Below are positions 46,526 to 58,383 of a stretch of DNA of 64,000 nucleotides, in pieces (position 1 is the first letter of the stretch; each line of letters opens with the position of its first letter). The stretch spans positions 26,367,074-26,431,073 of the forward strand of contig CM065299.1 of NCBI GenBank assembly GCA_032871835.1, in the 5' to 3' direction. The notes below the pieces were generated by a model that worked only from the letters and a program-made list of their open reading frames with translations, was not told where the DNA came from and did not search any database. This stretch comes from Dipteronia dyeriana. Taxonomy: Eukaryota; Streptophyta; Magnoliopsida; Sapindales; Sapindaceae. The position numbers were made by a program, and so were the translations under genes.

Positions 46526-48060
46526 GGTATTAGATCTTATTTTAGAAGAAAAAAAGTCAAAAGATGGAGAAAATGATCAAAATTGGAAGAGACAGTGACC
46601 ACAAACCGTGGTGAATTCTAGTGATTTATCGCGACATAAACCAGGGTCCAAGAAGGAAGACCCATGCCATAGTGCCAACCGTAGTGTATTCCAGAGAAAT
46701 AATATGAGCGAGAGCGTGGCGCACGTACCCCGGAAAGATGAATTCCAGACAAGTGCATGATGACAAGATTGCGGGGCTCATATCTCCCTCTTTAAATTGA
46801 ATTGGGTTAAGTTCTATTTACTTTTGGAATACCCCATATGTCTAGTTTCCAGCGCAATTTTTAGATCGTAATTTCTTTTTTTTTTCTAGAGGAAATTATA
46901 CCCCGTTTTAGTACCCAAAAGTTAGGAAATTTCATGAATAGTGACAGGATTCACTTTGCAAGATTTCGGAATGCGAAATTAACCTTCTTGGACATGTGTG
47001 GGAGTCTCGGGCAGCAAGTTGATACCTAACCCTTGTCCTACATCAATAAAAATCGATTTTAATGGATTAGGAAAGAAATAGAATTCCAAAAAGGTAAGTA
47101 TTCTTAAAGGAGTTGATTTCATTATTGGCTAAGGAACTTAACATCCAAAACCTATTTAAACCCTTTGGAAGCCATAATTTCGAGCATGCAGTCAAACGAG
47201 GTCCCAAGCCACCAAGGAGGCTATCCCTCATCAAATCACCACTCCATCACCACACACCACTTTAAGACCCATCCATCCAACATAGAAGAAGAGGAAGTAA
47301 AATTGGATGAGCTCTTTAGTGTTTATAAGGGTTTTTCTCTACTCAAAATATTTTCTCTGTATTTCTACAATGTGTAGCTAATTCCATAACTAGGGAATCG
47401 ATGTAAACCTTATATGATGCTCATGTTTGGATTAACTATGAATTTATCAATTCAGTTCTTGTTTTATTCACTATGCCTAAATTCTTGATTCTTATGTGTC
47501 TTTGATTTTTATTCACACCATAGACCAAAAGTGGATTATTATTATTTAATACTAATTAGGGTTGGGGTTATTTGAGAATTGAGATTACAGTATAAACCAA
47601 AACCAGTCTTGATTAATGTTCACTTGAATGAATGAAATTTATCTTTAGCATAGGCCAAAGCAAAGTATAGATTTTGGTTATTAGTTCTTATGCTTAACGG
47701 GGCTCGATTGTTGTTTACACCATAGACCAATGGTGAATACATGACTCTTCCCGTGACCATACACTATTAGTTATATTAAAGATAAAAAATGAACCATTGA
47801 ATTGATTGAACCTTTTTTTCAAATTTATTCCTTACATTGAGTGTTATGTCTCGGGATCATTGCTTACCTAGTTCTGCCATCCCTTGGTCATCTTCATCTG
47901 ATTTCTTGCTATGAATTGCTTTCTTAGTTTTATTTAGTAGTTTAATATTTCAATCTTCACAGTCTTTTGTATTGTAATTTAAGTTTAATTACAATTAGTT
48001 ATAGTCGATAAATCACTTTTCACCATGGAATAAACTATAATTATTACTTTACAGATCTTT
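46526..48060 (+). repeat. 3' LTR of the gypsy-like element, second piece
   Basis: It resumes exactly where 39108 stops and matches 34040-34929 closely. It then continues with LTR sequence missing from the 5' copy, including several caccatagaccaa-type short repeats (47513, 47712). The right boundary is approximate; copia gag sequence is recognisable from about 48130. Confidence 0.65.
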
Positions 48061-48260
48061 GTGATTCGTAAACTTATGAGTTTAGTAAAATAAGATTTTC
48101 AACATTAGAAGGATTCATACAGAGTCGAGAAATTAGATGGCATGAAGGTTCATACAATCAAGAAGCTGGTAAATCTGAAGATATTAGAGAATCAGAGTTT
48201 CAAGGATCACTTGAACCGGTTCAATAAGGTAGCAGAAGGGTTAAACTTAGTGTCTATGGT

Positions 48261-50490
48261 TGTTAGCGGGAAATTTGTTTAGAATGAGAAATCCCCATTA
48301 ACACCCTCGAGACCACTACCACGGAGGTGGTGACCGGGGTTGGTATCGTTGAATACCTTACCTGATCTTGTATGAATATGAAAGAGGATGAAACAGGAGG
48401 TAGGAGACAAGCCATCCCGCCCATCGGGCTTCGTGCTTATGAAGTAGATCTGGGGAGCTTGAGGTTCTCTTGCTAGTGTGAAGGGGTTGATCTTGGTCCT
48501 GGTCCTGGTCCTGGTCCTGGTCCTGGTCCTGGTTCTGGTCCTGGTCCTGGTTCTGGTCCTCGGTCAGGGTTGGAGCCTGTCATGGTACCTGGAGCCAGGT
48601 TCTGGAGCCAGGTTCTGGAGCCCGATTCCTTCCTGTAATTCCCCGACCTAGATAGCAAGTAAAGAGGAAGCTTATCTAGTTCTAGTATCGGAGAGCTCAA
48701 TTTCTGCCATAGAGATGATGCAGGAGAGCCCATCGACTTCCTTCAAGCTGGTCTGGGTGGTTTCTCCTTATCTTGATATGCGACTTTAGCATGTAGATGG
48801 GAAGATAAGAGCGCTAGGTCCAGCGAGGTAGGAATCTATTTCGCACTCATATACGCATGCATTACACAAGACACAAGTAAGAGAAACACAAATCTTTTGT
48901 AGAGGGATGTGGACTGATCAATGGGGGAAAAAGCATCACGAGTGATCACATGCTGAAAAACCCCAAGGCAGTATCCGGAGGAAGGAGGAATACCCTTCCT
49001 TATGTATATATATCAAAGAATGCTCCGGGGAGCTTACAAGGATGGTGAAGTAATACAACGTAGTTGCTCCGGCGAGCTTACAATGGTGGTCGAATGTAGA
49101 CCGATATTTTCCCGGTAGGGATAATCATACAATGATGATGTAGAGAGAACTTTAACGAAGCATGTGTCTTCTGTTATTGATCGGAGACCGCCACAATATG
49201 CCTTTTACATGCATATTTATACATGATGACTACCTTGGCGTGCAAGTCCATGACTCTTCAATTAGTCTTTGTTTCCTTATCGAATACGATCCTTCCTTTA
49301 ATGTAGTTGCTCGGCTTGTAGCTATTATCTCGGAGAAGATATGATTGTTTCCTCTTCGGACTCTTCCTTCCTTGATAGGTGGAATTTTCTGTTATAGTTG
49401 ACCCCCAATAATCGGTTGTGGAGGATATCTTGGAGGAAAAGGTATTTGTTTCCTCTTTGGACTCTTTCACTAATGATGGCCATTAAAGAGTTGAATATTC
49501 TCTTATTAATAGTGTTGATCATGTCATTAACTGGGTTGACTGCCTCCATTAATGTGGTTGACCTCATTAATGGTACTTTAAATGTCATGGAAGTCAATCC
49601 TCTCTTCCTACGTTGCCGAGAGGATAGCTCTAGTTCTGCATGTCACTTTGGAGAGGTACTTCATAGAGGTTACCTGAGGTGACATTTGATATTCCTTGAG
49701 AGCGAGGTATCCTAGGATCTAGTACACTGGCGGGGTCCCCCGGGGACCTCTTGATGGTTTTCCCATGGAGCTTGTGCTAACCATTTTAGGGGTGAAATAT
49801 CCCATAGGGTTCCAACCTTGTAGTTGGGAGCTTGGTTTAGCTACGTCGAGCTTTATCATGGAGCTTGACCTAATTATGCAGGTTTCCTAGCGGGGTAGCG
49901 GGCATGGCTGGCAAGCCCTGGTAAGGTGTTTGCCATAAACATGCGACCTTGACTCGCTTTTGGTAGGGTGGAGAGGTACGCTCGAGTACTGCTCTTGCTA
50001 CTTGATTTAACCATACCAGGATCTACAGTGGATCTTGGGGCTTTTGGTGACTACGGGGCTTTACGGGCTTCTTCCTTTTATGCTCGGACAGGTCGAGATT
50101 ATACCTCGACGAGGCATGAGTGCCTTTGCAAGACAAGTTCGGCACCTTGAAGGCCTCCTAGTGAAAGTAGAGATAGTAGCAAGCTGTAGGAGAGTGTCAC
50201 GAGATACCTTGATGTCGGGGGACCTTGGTCCTTTTACGTCGACCTAGCTTCGGGCTTTATCCTGGTGTAAGGAGCTTGACGCGGTCTTGTTGGGATTTAT
50301 TTGGTAAGCCTGGACACGTGCGAGATTCTCAGATGGTATGGGCGGCCTCGCCTTGCTCTTGTAAGATCGTGTGGTAGCTCGACCTTGGGACCTTGACACC
50401 TCGTCATATAAGCCCGAATTCGGACCCTTACAGGAAGGCTGGGAAATGGAAAATTCTTCTTTGGTCCCTAGCCAAATTTTGCTATTAACA
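48261..50490. mobile_element. Solo LTR, 2.23 kb, related to the LTR of element C
   Basis: It starts TGTTAGCGGG and ends GCTATTAACA, flanked by the exact 5-bp duplication atggt (48256-48260 and 50491-50495). Removing it rejoins the copia gag reading frame. Both termini resemble those of the element C LTR (59594-60709), including gagaccactaccacg near the start and tagccaaatttt near the end. No internal region or partner is present, so LTR-LTR recombination is the likely origin. Its frames (for example the Gly-Pro-rich one at 48473-48733) come from repeats. Confidence 0.9.
48490..48562. repeat. GGTCCT hexanucleotide repeat in the solo LTR
   Basis: About twelve tandem ggtcct units occur, two of them with ggttct. 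On the minus strand they give an open Gly-Pro/Glu-Pro frame that I regard as non-coding. Confidence 0.9.
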
Positions 50491-52823
50491 ATGGTATTCG
50501 ATGATGAGCTGTTAGACGACATAATTCTCACCCATATGCTAGAGAGTTAGAAGATGACGTGTCAATCGATTGTCAATTCATTTTGGAAAGAAACGATAAG
50601 CTTCCAGCAGGTTGTAAGTACGATTATGACCGAAGAGATCATGATGTCTAAAGAGGGATTAGAGGCATCATCTTCAGCACTGGATATGGAAGGTAGAGAA
50701 AACAAAGGTAGAAATTGGAATAAGAATCAACGGGGTAAATCAAAGACAAGAGGAAGATCCAAATCCAAGAATCGTGATAGCAACGATTAGGGTAACAAGG
50801 AGCAGATCAAGAAGGATATCGAGTGCTGAAATTGTGGCCAAATGGGTCACTACTCGAGTGAGTGTAAGTTTGCCAAGAAAGACGATGGCAAGAGCGGTGC
50901 GAACTGTGTTTTAGAGGAGTTAGATGATTACCTCATCTGCTATTTTGAAAGCAAGATAGACGGCGCCATTACATGCCACCTCACATAGAATTATTTGATA
51001 ACGTCTCCGGAAATTTGGGTAAGATGTATCTTGGTGATGATCAATCATGCGATATTATCGGAAAGTGAGATGTGAAGATTCAATTGAATGGGTTAATTGG
51101 AAGCTCGACAATCTAAGACACATACTGAATCTGAAGAAGAATTTGATCTCTATATAGTAGCTAGTGTCAAACGGTTATAGGTCGACTTTCACAATGGATA
51201 AGTTGAAGATCTTGAAGGGAGCTATAACAGTTGCTCGGGAAACTAAGAACATGTCTCTTTACATGACTACTGATGGGTATGGTTCGATCGCAGTGGCATA
51301 AAAAGTAAATAGGATCCTAATATATGGCATTAGCGATTTGGGCACATAACTAGTTAGGGGCTAAGGTTTCTGCTTTTGAGAGGGAAGTTTCCAAGGTTAA
51401 AGTCCGTTGAAGTAGATTTCTCTAAGATCTATATTAACGGGAAGCAGAAGCGAGTGAGCTTCAAGAAGACCGAAAGAGTGCCAGTAAAGAAGAAGGTGAA
51501 GCTAGTGCATACTGATGTTTGAGGACCAGCTTCTGTCTCATCGACTAGAGGTAAACAATATTTCTTCTTATTCATCGACGACCATTCCAAGAAGGTATGT
51601 GTTTACTTATTACGACACAAGTTTGAGGTGTTTGAAGCCTCATATATTGGCAGGCCATGGTTGAGAATGAGACAAGGTTAAAGATAAAAAAACTATGTTT
51701 AGACTGTGATTAAAAGTATGAAGACAATGAGTTCAAGAAGTTTGTCTACCATAATAGGATTAAGCTTATAATAATTGTGTTAGGGACACCACAACAGAAT
51801 GTTATAGTAGAGCAGATTTGACTAGGAAAGCTAGAAGCATGCGTCTATAGTCAGGGTTACCAAAGCAATTCTGGGCAGAAACAGTCAATAAAGCAATGAA
51901 CATGATCAACAGAGGGCTTTCAACGCCTTTAAACCTCACAACACTAGAGTATATCTGGACTGGGAAAAAAGTAAAACTTTCTCTCTCGAAAGTATTTGAT
52001 TGTGTTTCTTACGTACATTTTAGTGATCATGCTAGGAGCAAATTGGATGCCAAGTCTGTGAAGTGCACAGAGTTTGGATATATACTCTAGGACGACCAAA
52101 ACCATAAGATAAACAAGAGTAGAGATGTTGTATTCAATGAGAAGGTCATGTACAATGATAGAAACACACAGACATCTAAGTAGAGAGAGCAAGACTACTT
52201 TAGACTAGAAGATGTATTGGGTGAGAGGATCATGGAACATGGTTGAAGTCAGCATGTTGAAGAACATGGTGTGCAGCCCCAGGTCGAAGAACCCATATCA
52301 CAAGAAAAAGTTCTAACACCATAGAGTCCGATCGGTCAGAGGGTACTGAATCCGTAAGTTGGAATGCTTTAAGAAGATCCTCACAACCCTAGAATACACT
52401 TCGGAGAATTACTCGCCCACGTGTATCAAATAGAAGGTACTTGTATTACCTGCTGTAGAAAGATGCTGGAGAACTTGAGTGCTAAGATGAGGCATGTCAG
52501 ATGGAAGATACAAGCAAATGAGAGCTTGCAATAAAGCATGAGATGAAGTCGTTTATATCCAACCAGATTTAGGAGTTACCTGAGTTACCTGAGTTACCTG
52601 AAGAAAAAATGCCATGCACAATAAATGGGTGTTTCGAATCAATGACGAACATGATGGTTCCAAGAGATACAAGGCGAGACTAGTGGTCAAAGACTTTCAG
52701 CAAATGAAATGTATTGACTACTTTGACATCTTTTTTCCTGTTGTTAAACTAACTACGATTCAGTTAGTGTTGAGTTTTGTCCAAGCAAAAGGGTTATATC
52801 TCAATCAATTATATGTAAAATAA

Positions 52824-54540
52824 AAAATAAAAAATCCAGACTTTTCATTTAATTGTAAATCACTGGACTGCATTTAATGCAATTCAAAATATTTTCTTCC
52901 AACACCATCCTCCCAAATATAACATATTTCTAGTTTCATCCTAATTATTTATGGTATAGATTTCTTTATTTTTAATATATTGTTTATTTTAAATAACTTT
53001 AAGAATAAAAAAGAACCTTAATCACTTCTCATATTGGTGTTTAATATCTATACTTAATTATGATATTACGGTGGTGTTATGACATTGTTTTTTTTAGAGT
53101 GTTTTGTATGGGTTTTGAGGGAGTATAGTCGCGTAGATCTATACAAAAAGTATAAATTTTCTACAGAAATTTAACACATGATTTATATATGACATGTTGA
53201 AAAAAATATATAAAATTTCCATTTCTAACCAACCAACACAAGTCTCGCTACCCTTTTTATTTTTTGAGAAAAAAATAATTTTTATTTTCTTAGTAAAAAT
53301 GAAGTTTGTTTGTAATCGAAGGAGATTATGCTCATATGTGGTTGTACGTGTTCATGTTTACGTATAATCATTCTTCTTGGATTGTTTTTGCTCCATATTA
53401 TGTGTATAATTGTTTTAATATGGGTATAAATAAATTACTTTTTTTAAGATAATTTTTTCTTTAAAAAATAAACAAGTTAAATTATATTCAGTTCTAAGAA
53501 AAAAAAACATGTCATTCAGTTTCAGGTTTAGTCACTATTCAGTCTTCAGTAAAATTCAGGTTTGTTCAGTTTTCTGACAAAAAAACAGACGACCCTTAAT
53601 TAATCCAATTAAATATTAGGGTGGTGATAAATGACACCCCACAAAAACTATGCATACACCCTTTTCGAAATCACACAAATAAAACATTTATATCTAGTTT
53701 GTAAGTAAACCCCACTTAATTCCAAAATTATTATTTCTGTAATTATAATATATTGTATTTTTATAAGTACACATCACTTACAAATATTATTATGTTATTT
53801 AATCAATAATATTTTATTTGAATATTTGTTATTATCTTCAATTCAGTCATTGTTCTTTCTCTTCCCTCACTTTTTTTTTTCATTTCCTTCTTCAAAATTA
53901 GACTCCATTTTTCTTTCTTTCTTTCTTCTTCTCTTCTTATGTCAAGTAGGAAACAACCCTCTCCATTTATTCTAGACTTTTTTATGTCCACACAATCACT
54001 TCGGTTGGGGTTTTTTTCAATTTGAGATCCCCTTTCTATTTATGAAAATTTTAGAAATGTAATATTTATTTTATTTCCCAATTGATGTTGAAGTAGAAAG
54101 TGTTTGATAAAAAATACAAAACAACTGGTGTTGATAACAAAAAAAAAATACTGATATTATAGAGTTTGCATGATTTTGTTCTTTGGGTGGGTCTATTGCC
54201 ACCTATAAAATATCTCGCTACACCCATTTACTTTCTACATCCATCTTTATAAAAGAAAAAGTAATAGTTGACTATCTATACCTTTTATAATACCAAAATT
54301 AACCTTAAAAATTATGACTCATGTTAATTATTTTTTTCCTCTATTCGCCTTATTTACTGATTAAATTACACCATATTTATAGATTTACTGTTTTATTTAG
54401 GAATTTTCTCTCTACATCATATTTACATAAGGGTATCAATGTATTTCATGATATGAAAGCTCCAAATATTTGAGATGTACAAACTGAGACTAATTTTATT
54501 AGTGATTGAATATTCATGTTGTAGAAGCTGAAAAATCCAC
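52824..54540. other. AT-rich stretch, no gene seen
   Basis: This is long, very AT-rich sequence without recognisable domains or clear element ends. Open frames are short and composition-driven. Confidence 0.5.
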
Positions 54541-54718
54541 AATTAATTAAGTCGTCGATGTGGGCACCGACAACCTACAAGATAGATATGAAAGTAGCGA
54601 ACATCGAACCACAAAGGAGGGATAGGGGGGGGGGGGGTGGTCCTGTATAGGTTGATATAGGTCGTAGAATAGAAGACTGAGCTTGGCTACCAGTGGTTGA
54701 CATATAACAAGGTAGTGA

Positions 54719-55045
54719 TATTCGAGGTGATCATCGAAGAGGTCAACGGTAGACCATCATAGAGATAATCGAGATGATCTTCGATGAGGTCGACTTAGAC
54801 CATCTTGGAGATAATCTAGATGATTGTCGTGGTGGTCAACTTAGACCATCCTGGTGATAATCGAGGTGGTCGTTGAGGAGCCTGGAGATAATCGAGGTGG
54901 TCATCGAGAAGGTTGACTTAGACCTTTCTGGAGATAATCGAGGTGAGGAGGTCGACATGGATCTACCTGGAGGAGATCGATATGAGGAGATCAACATGGA
55001 CCTACCCAGAGGAGATCGATGTGAGGAGGTCGAGGTGACCGTTAA
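54719..55045. repeat. Minisatellite with ggagataatcgaggtgg-type units
   Basis: About six units of 45-65 bases occur, each with a gagataatcgag or gagatcgat core followed by gaggtcgac..tagacc. Because the units are nearly multiples of three, both strands show open frames (54836-55114 minus, 54873-55067 plus). These have no other coding support. Confidence 0.75.
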
Positions 55046-55419
55046 TGAGGTCACCAGATTGTGTTGAATGAGGGTATGTATGCCGATTATATGAACCGAG
55101 TGACAGCTCAACAACAGCGTGAATTACGAAGTTATAGTTTGTTCCAAATCTAGGAGAGCTCTGCCCTTTTATGATTGAGAGGGGGTTGCTATTTATAGGA
55201 GGAAGGCAATAAACCAATGATTGGCTCATTTAATACTATTGATGTAGACATTACAGAGTAAATTTCATTGATATAGACGTTACTATAAGTGTTTCATTTT
55301 ATGATTGACTTATTTCATTGACAAAATCACATTTGTGTTCCAATTTTGTAGTCATTGGACTCCAAGTGCTTCAAGAAAGGTATACTACTTGACTCCACCC
55401 CTATTTAAAGAGACTAGTT

Positions 55420-55420
<1 letters not shown>

Positions 55421-55454
<34 letters not shown>

Positions 55455-55474
55455 CTCTCTCTCTCTCTCTCTCT
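55421..55474. repeat. (CA)n(CT)n compound microsatellite
   Basis: About 15 CA units are followed by about 12 CT units. Confidence 0.95.
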
Positions 55475-55651
55475 ATCATGCATGCCTTACGCATCTTGCA
55501 TCTGCGTTTCAATCTTTTATTTGTGTGTTCTTTTGCACACTTCTCACACAAGCACCTTGGTGTTAGTTCTTAGTGTGGTTGTGTTTTCTGTTCTTATTTT
55601 TGTGTGTTGACCAGAATTGACCTCGCATGCACGATGGAGTGATTTCCTTAG

Positions 55652-55868
55652 CGCGTTGTATGGCTTTCCTAAGGTCTTTGTTGCACTGGTTATACGCGGG
55701 TCTCTACCCGTGTAGTAACCGCGCACTGAGGCATGGTTGCCTCAGGTATATTAGTTGCACGGGTTGTGCATGGGTTTCTCCCCGCACAATAACCGCGCAT
55801 CAAAGCTTGGTGTTCTCAGGGTGTCTTTTACGTGGGTTGTTCGTAGATCTCTTGCCTATGCAGTTACC
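55652..55868. repeat. Three-copy GC-rich tandem repeat, unit about 73 bases
   Basis: Units start at about 55652, 55723 and 55796. Each begins gcgc, contains ttgcac.ggtt or a variant, and ends near a(c/t)aaccgcgc or agttacc. The GC content is clearly higher than in the surroundings. Confidence 0.7.
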
Positions 55869-55874
55869 CATGCA

Positions 55875-56582
55875 CTACGCTGTTTCAGCGATTCACCGAT
55901 AGATCAAGAACAAAAGTAACAGATAAATGGAAGATTCGTCAAGATCCGTTTATTTTTAATTCAATTATTATTATTATATGGAATTATATGAATGGTTTTT
56001 ATTTTTTGATGTTAGATTCATTGTGTGCCAAAGTGGGTGTTTGATTGTATATAAAGTTATAGGTTTTCTTTTGAGTTCAATTCCGGCGACGATGGTTAGG
56101 GTTTGAGTTGGTGATGATGAAGATGATTTATAGTGATTTCGATTTGGGTGGCCACTAGATCTGGGTTTAATTTTTTTTATTAGGTGGAGATCTTATCACA
56201 GATTGGATCTCCACATTTAAATTTGATGGAGATGATGCAAGTGTAGCATATGTCATTCAGTTGGACACAACAAACAGACTTGTCCTGATAATGGACCTAC
56301 GTAGTATGACTTAGCGCATTTGGAAAGAACCCATATTTATAAGTTGTAATTGCAAGATGTGAAAATGTTGCGTTATTATTTTCAGATTAAATAGGGATGA
56401 TAATTTTTATTATTTTCAGATTAAATAGGGATGATAATCGTCTACCATTGAATTTTTATTTTCATTAAAATTGTCAATGGTAGACGATGTCATAAAATAT
56501 GCATAATTTGCATAATTTAATGAATGAATATTATTACATAATTTAATGAATGAATATTATTATATTATTTAATACAACTCCA
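55875..56582. other. Spacer with short direct and inverted repeats
   Basis: No gene is seen. A 22-base block, cagattaaatagggatgataat, occurs twice (56382 and 56418), and a 26-base AT-rich block with taatttaatgaatgaatatt occurs twice near 56515-56570. A 15-bp perfect inverted repeat lies at 56437-56451 and 56474-56488. Confidence 0.7.
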
Positions 56583-58270
56583 CTACTCTACACCATTCAT
56601 GCCTCGTATTTGTGGTTGGGAGTTACAAAACACCTTCACTGCCATCTTCTCCCGTATGGTGGGCATATCGTCTTCGATCCAATCGTAATGGATCCTGTCT
56701 GCCAGTATGTACTCTATAAGCCTTAACGTATGCGGCCCACAATTACCGCTGCAATGTACGACATAGACACGTGTTACAAACATAATAAATTTTATTAGAT
56801 CGTGTGTACGTACTATTATATAATAATGCTTTTTTTGTTGTTGCGGCAGAGCTGTTTTCGACAGCAGGCTCACCCCAAAAGCCCTCCTGGGATTGAACCC
56901 TCTAATGATTGGATTCTAAGCTCCAGCCAGTCCTGAAAAAAAGTACACAATGTCAGTAATGCACACGACTTACGTTTGAAACAAATAAATGCAGAAAAAT
57001 AGTTTTAACATACCTCGCACGCCCCTACACTGTCTCCTCGTGAGCTATCTGTTGCATTATGTCCCGTCATCGTAAATCGTACGCGTTGCTACCTTTGGGG
57101 TCTCTCACGGGGTAACTCTGTGTCCGTATGCATCTCCTCACTGACACAACGTTGCTCTACCTCAGGTATAACGTCGTGCTCACTCGGACTCGCCGTCACT
57201 GAATCCGGTATACCTTCTTGTCCGCCACCCAAAGGATCTGGTATCACCTCCGCTATGCCCACATTATAGGGTTCACCACTCTCAGCTTGGTTGGCCACCA
57301 ATTCCGTCCTTCCAAACATCTGAAAACTTTGTGTAATTGAATTTAGTTATTAACATTAATAAGTTAGGCACTTACATGATTTATGAATATATTCAACAAC
57401 CTATCCCCCATCGGTTGTATCTTTAACACCAGAGTCCCGAATTGGGTCCCAAGCTCGAGGATCACCTCGAAAGCAAAAATCTATAAATAAATATATGTTA
57501 TTTCCAAATTCCGTATAGACGATTACAAAAGTAAATGATTTTATTCATAAAACGCTTACCAAAAGAATGTAAGATAAACCATAAATGTTGTACGCCTCTA
57601 CCATATGTTTGTCAAATCTTTTTGCTTGCTGGCGTCTCTGGAACCGCTCCCGTCTCCCGTCAAACGCATGCTTGACTGAAATTGTGGAATGACTGTACAC
57701 GTGTGCACCCCACGGGAACGCGTCAAAACTGTCCAGATCATCCACCAGCCATAATTGCCAAACTGGAATTTTGACTCTCTCGTCCAACCACATAAGTATC
57801 CAGTTCAGCATATAGACGAGGCATAGTTTCACACTATGGTATGCCTGCTGAAACTCACATCGACTTAGCACATCTCTTAACTTGAAGGACGAAATCTCAT
57901 CCTTACCACCAAAGTACCGGCGATGTAGGCCGTTATCCACGCTAACATAGCTGCTCGTATCCGGTACTACTCCGAACCTTAATCCGGTGATTAGGTAGAA
58001 TTCTACCTTCGAGAACCTCACCTCATGACTTCCTAACATAAACAACATCTCGTCTTAGGGCCCAATATGATGCACCTCCCGCCGAAGTAGCTGGTGGATA
58101 ACACTACTCGAAAACTTCACCGGGCGGGGCATGGTCAAAAAATGCCCAAAACAAGACACCCTTAACCGACGTCGGTCTTTCTCAGCCCATTCTGCGGGGA
58201 CCCGGCTAATGGCAACATCTATTTGGCTAAGGGCATCGAAATGGTCATGTCGAGTGACTTTGCCCTAGTA
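56583..58270 (-). pseudogene. Decayed DUF1985 plus Ulp1-type cysteine protease gene (MULE-associated type)
   Basis: On the minus strand, 58270-57545 encodes a DUF1985-like region (SQIDVAISRVPAEWAEKDRRR; SKVEFYLITGLRFG), interrupted by a stop at 58057-58055. A low-complexity acidic linker follows at 57319-57089. The last exon (56748-56583), after a TTGCAG acceptor, carries GNCGPHTLRLIEYILADR, where the Cys fits the Ulp1 (C48) catalytic cysteine. The protease part carrying the catalytic His and Asp was not found, so the enzyme is incomplete. DUF1985/Ulp1 fusions in plants are mostly carried by Mutator-like elements, and that origin is inferred here; no terminal inverted repeat was found. Confidence 0.7.
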
Positions 58271-58383
58271 CCACTCTTCCACTGGAGTTTTAAGCGACTC
58301 CCTCAGCCGATTCGTTATCAGAAATTGAACTTCAACATAATTAATTTGTTGGCCCTGTGAAATCCTCAGAAATAACAAGCTCT

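Larger units (their letters stand above)
48070..52823 (+). mobile_element. Decayed Ty1/copia fossil (Tork-like), split by a solo LTR
   Basis: gag pieces lie on both sides of the solo LTR: KDHLNRFNK near 48205 and the VFDDELLDD continuation near 50494. Then come a zinc knuckle CWNCGQMGHYSSEC (near 50826), a scarcely readable protease, a pre-integrase block (VPVKKKVKLVHTDV, near 51480), integrase pieces (FLFIDDHSKKVCVYLLRHKFEVFEA) and an RT start at 52614-52820 (KWVFRINDEHDGSKRYKARLV). The block order and motifs resemble the Tork clade. Numerous stops and frameshifts mark it as old. No LTRs were found, and it stops inside RT at about 52820. Confidence 0.82.

Noticed and set aside
48473..48733. 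86-codon Gly-Pro-rich minus-strand protein
   Set aside because: Half of it is translated GGTCCT repeat inside a solo LTR; no independent coding sign.
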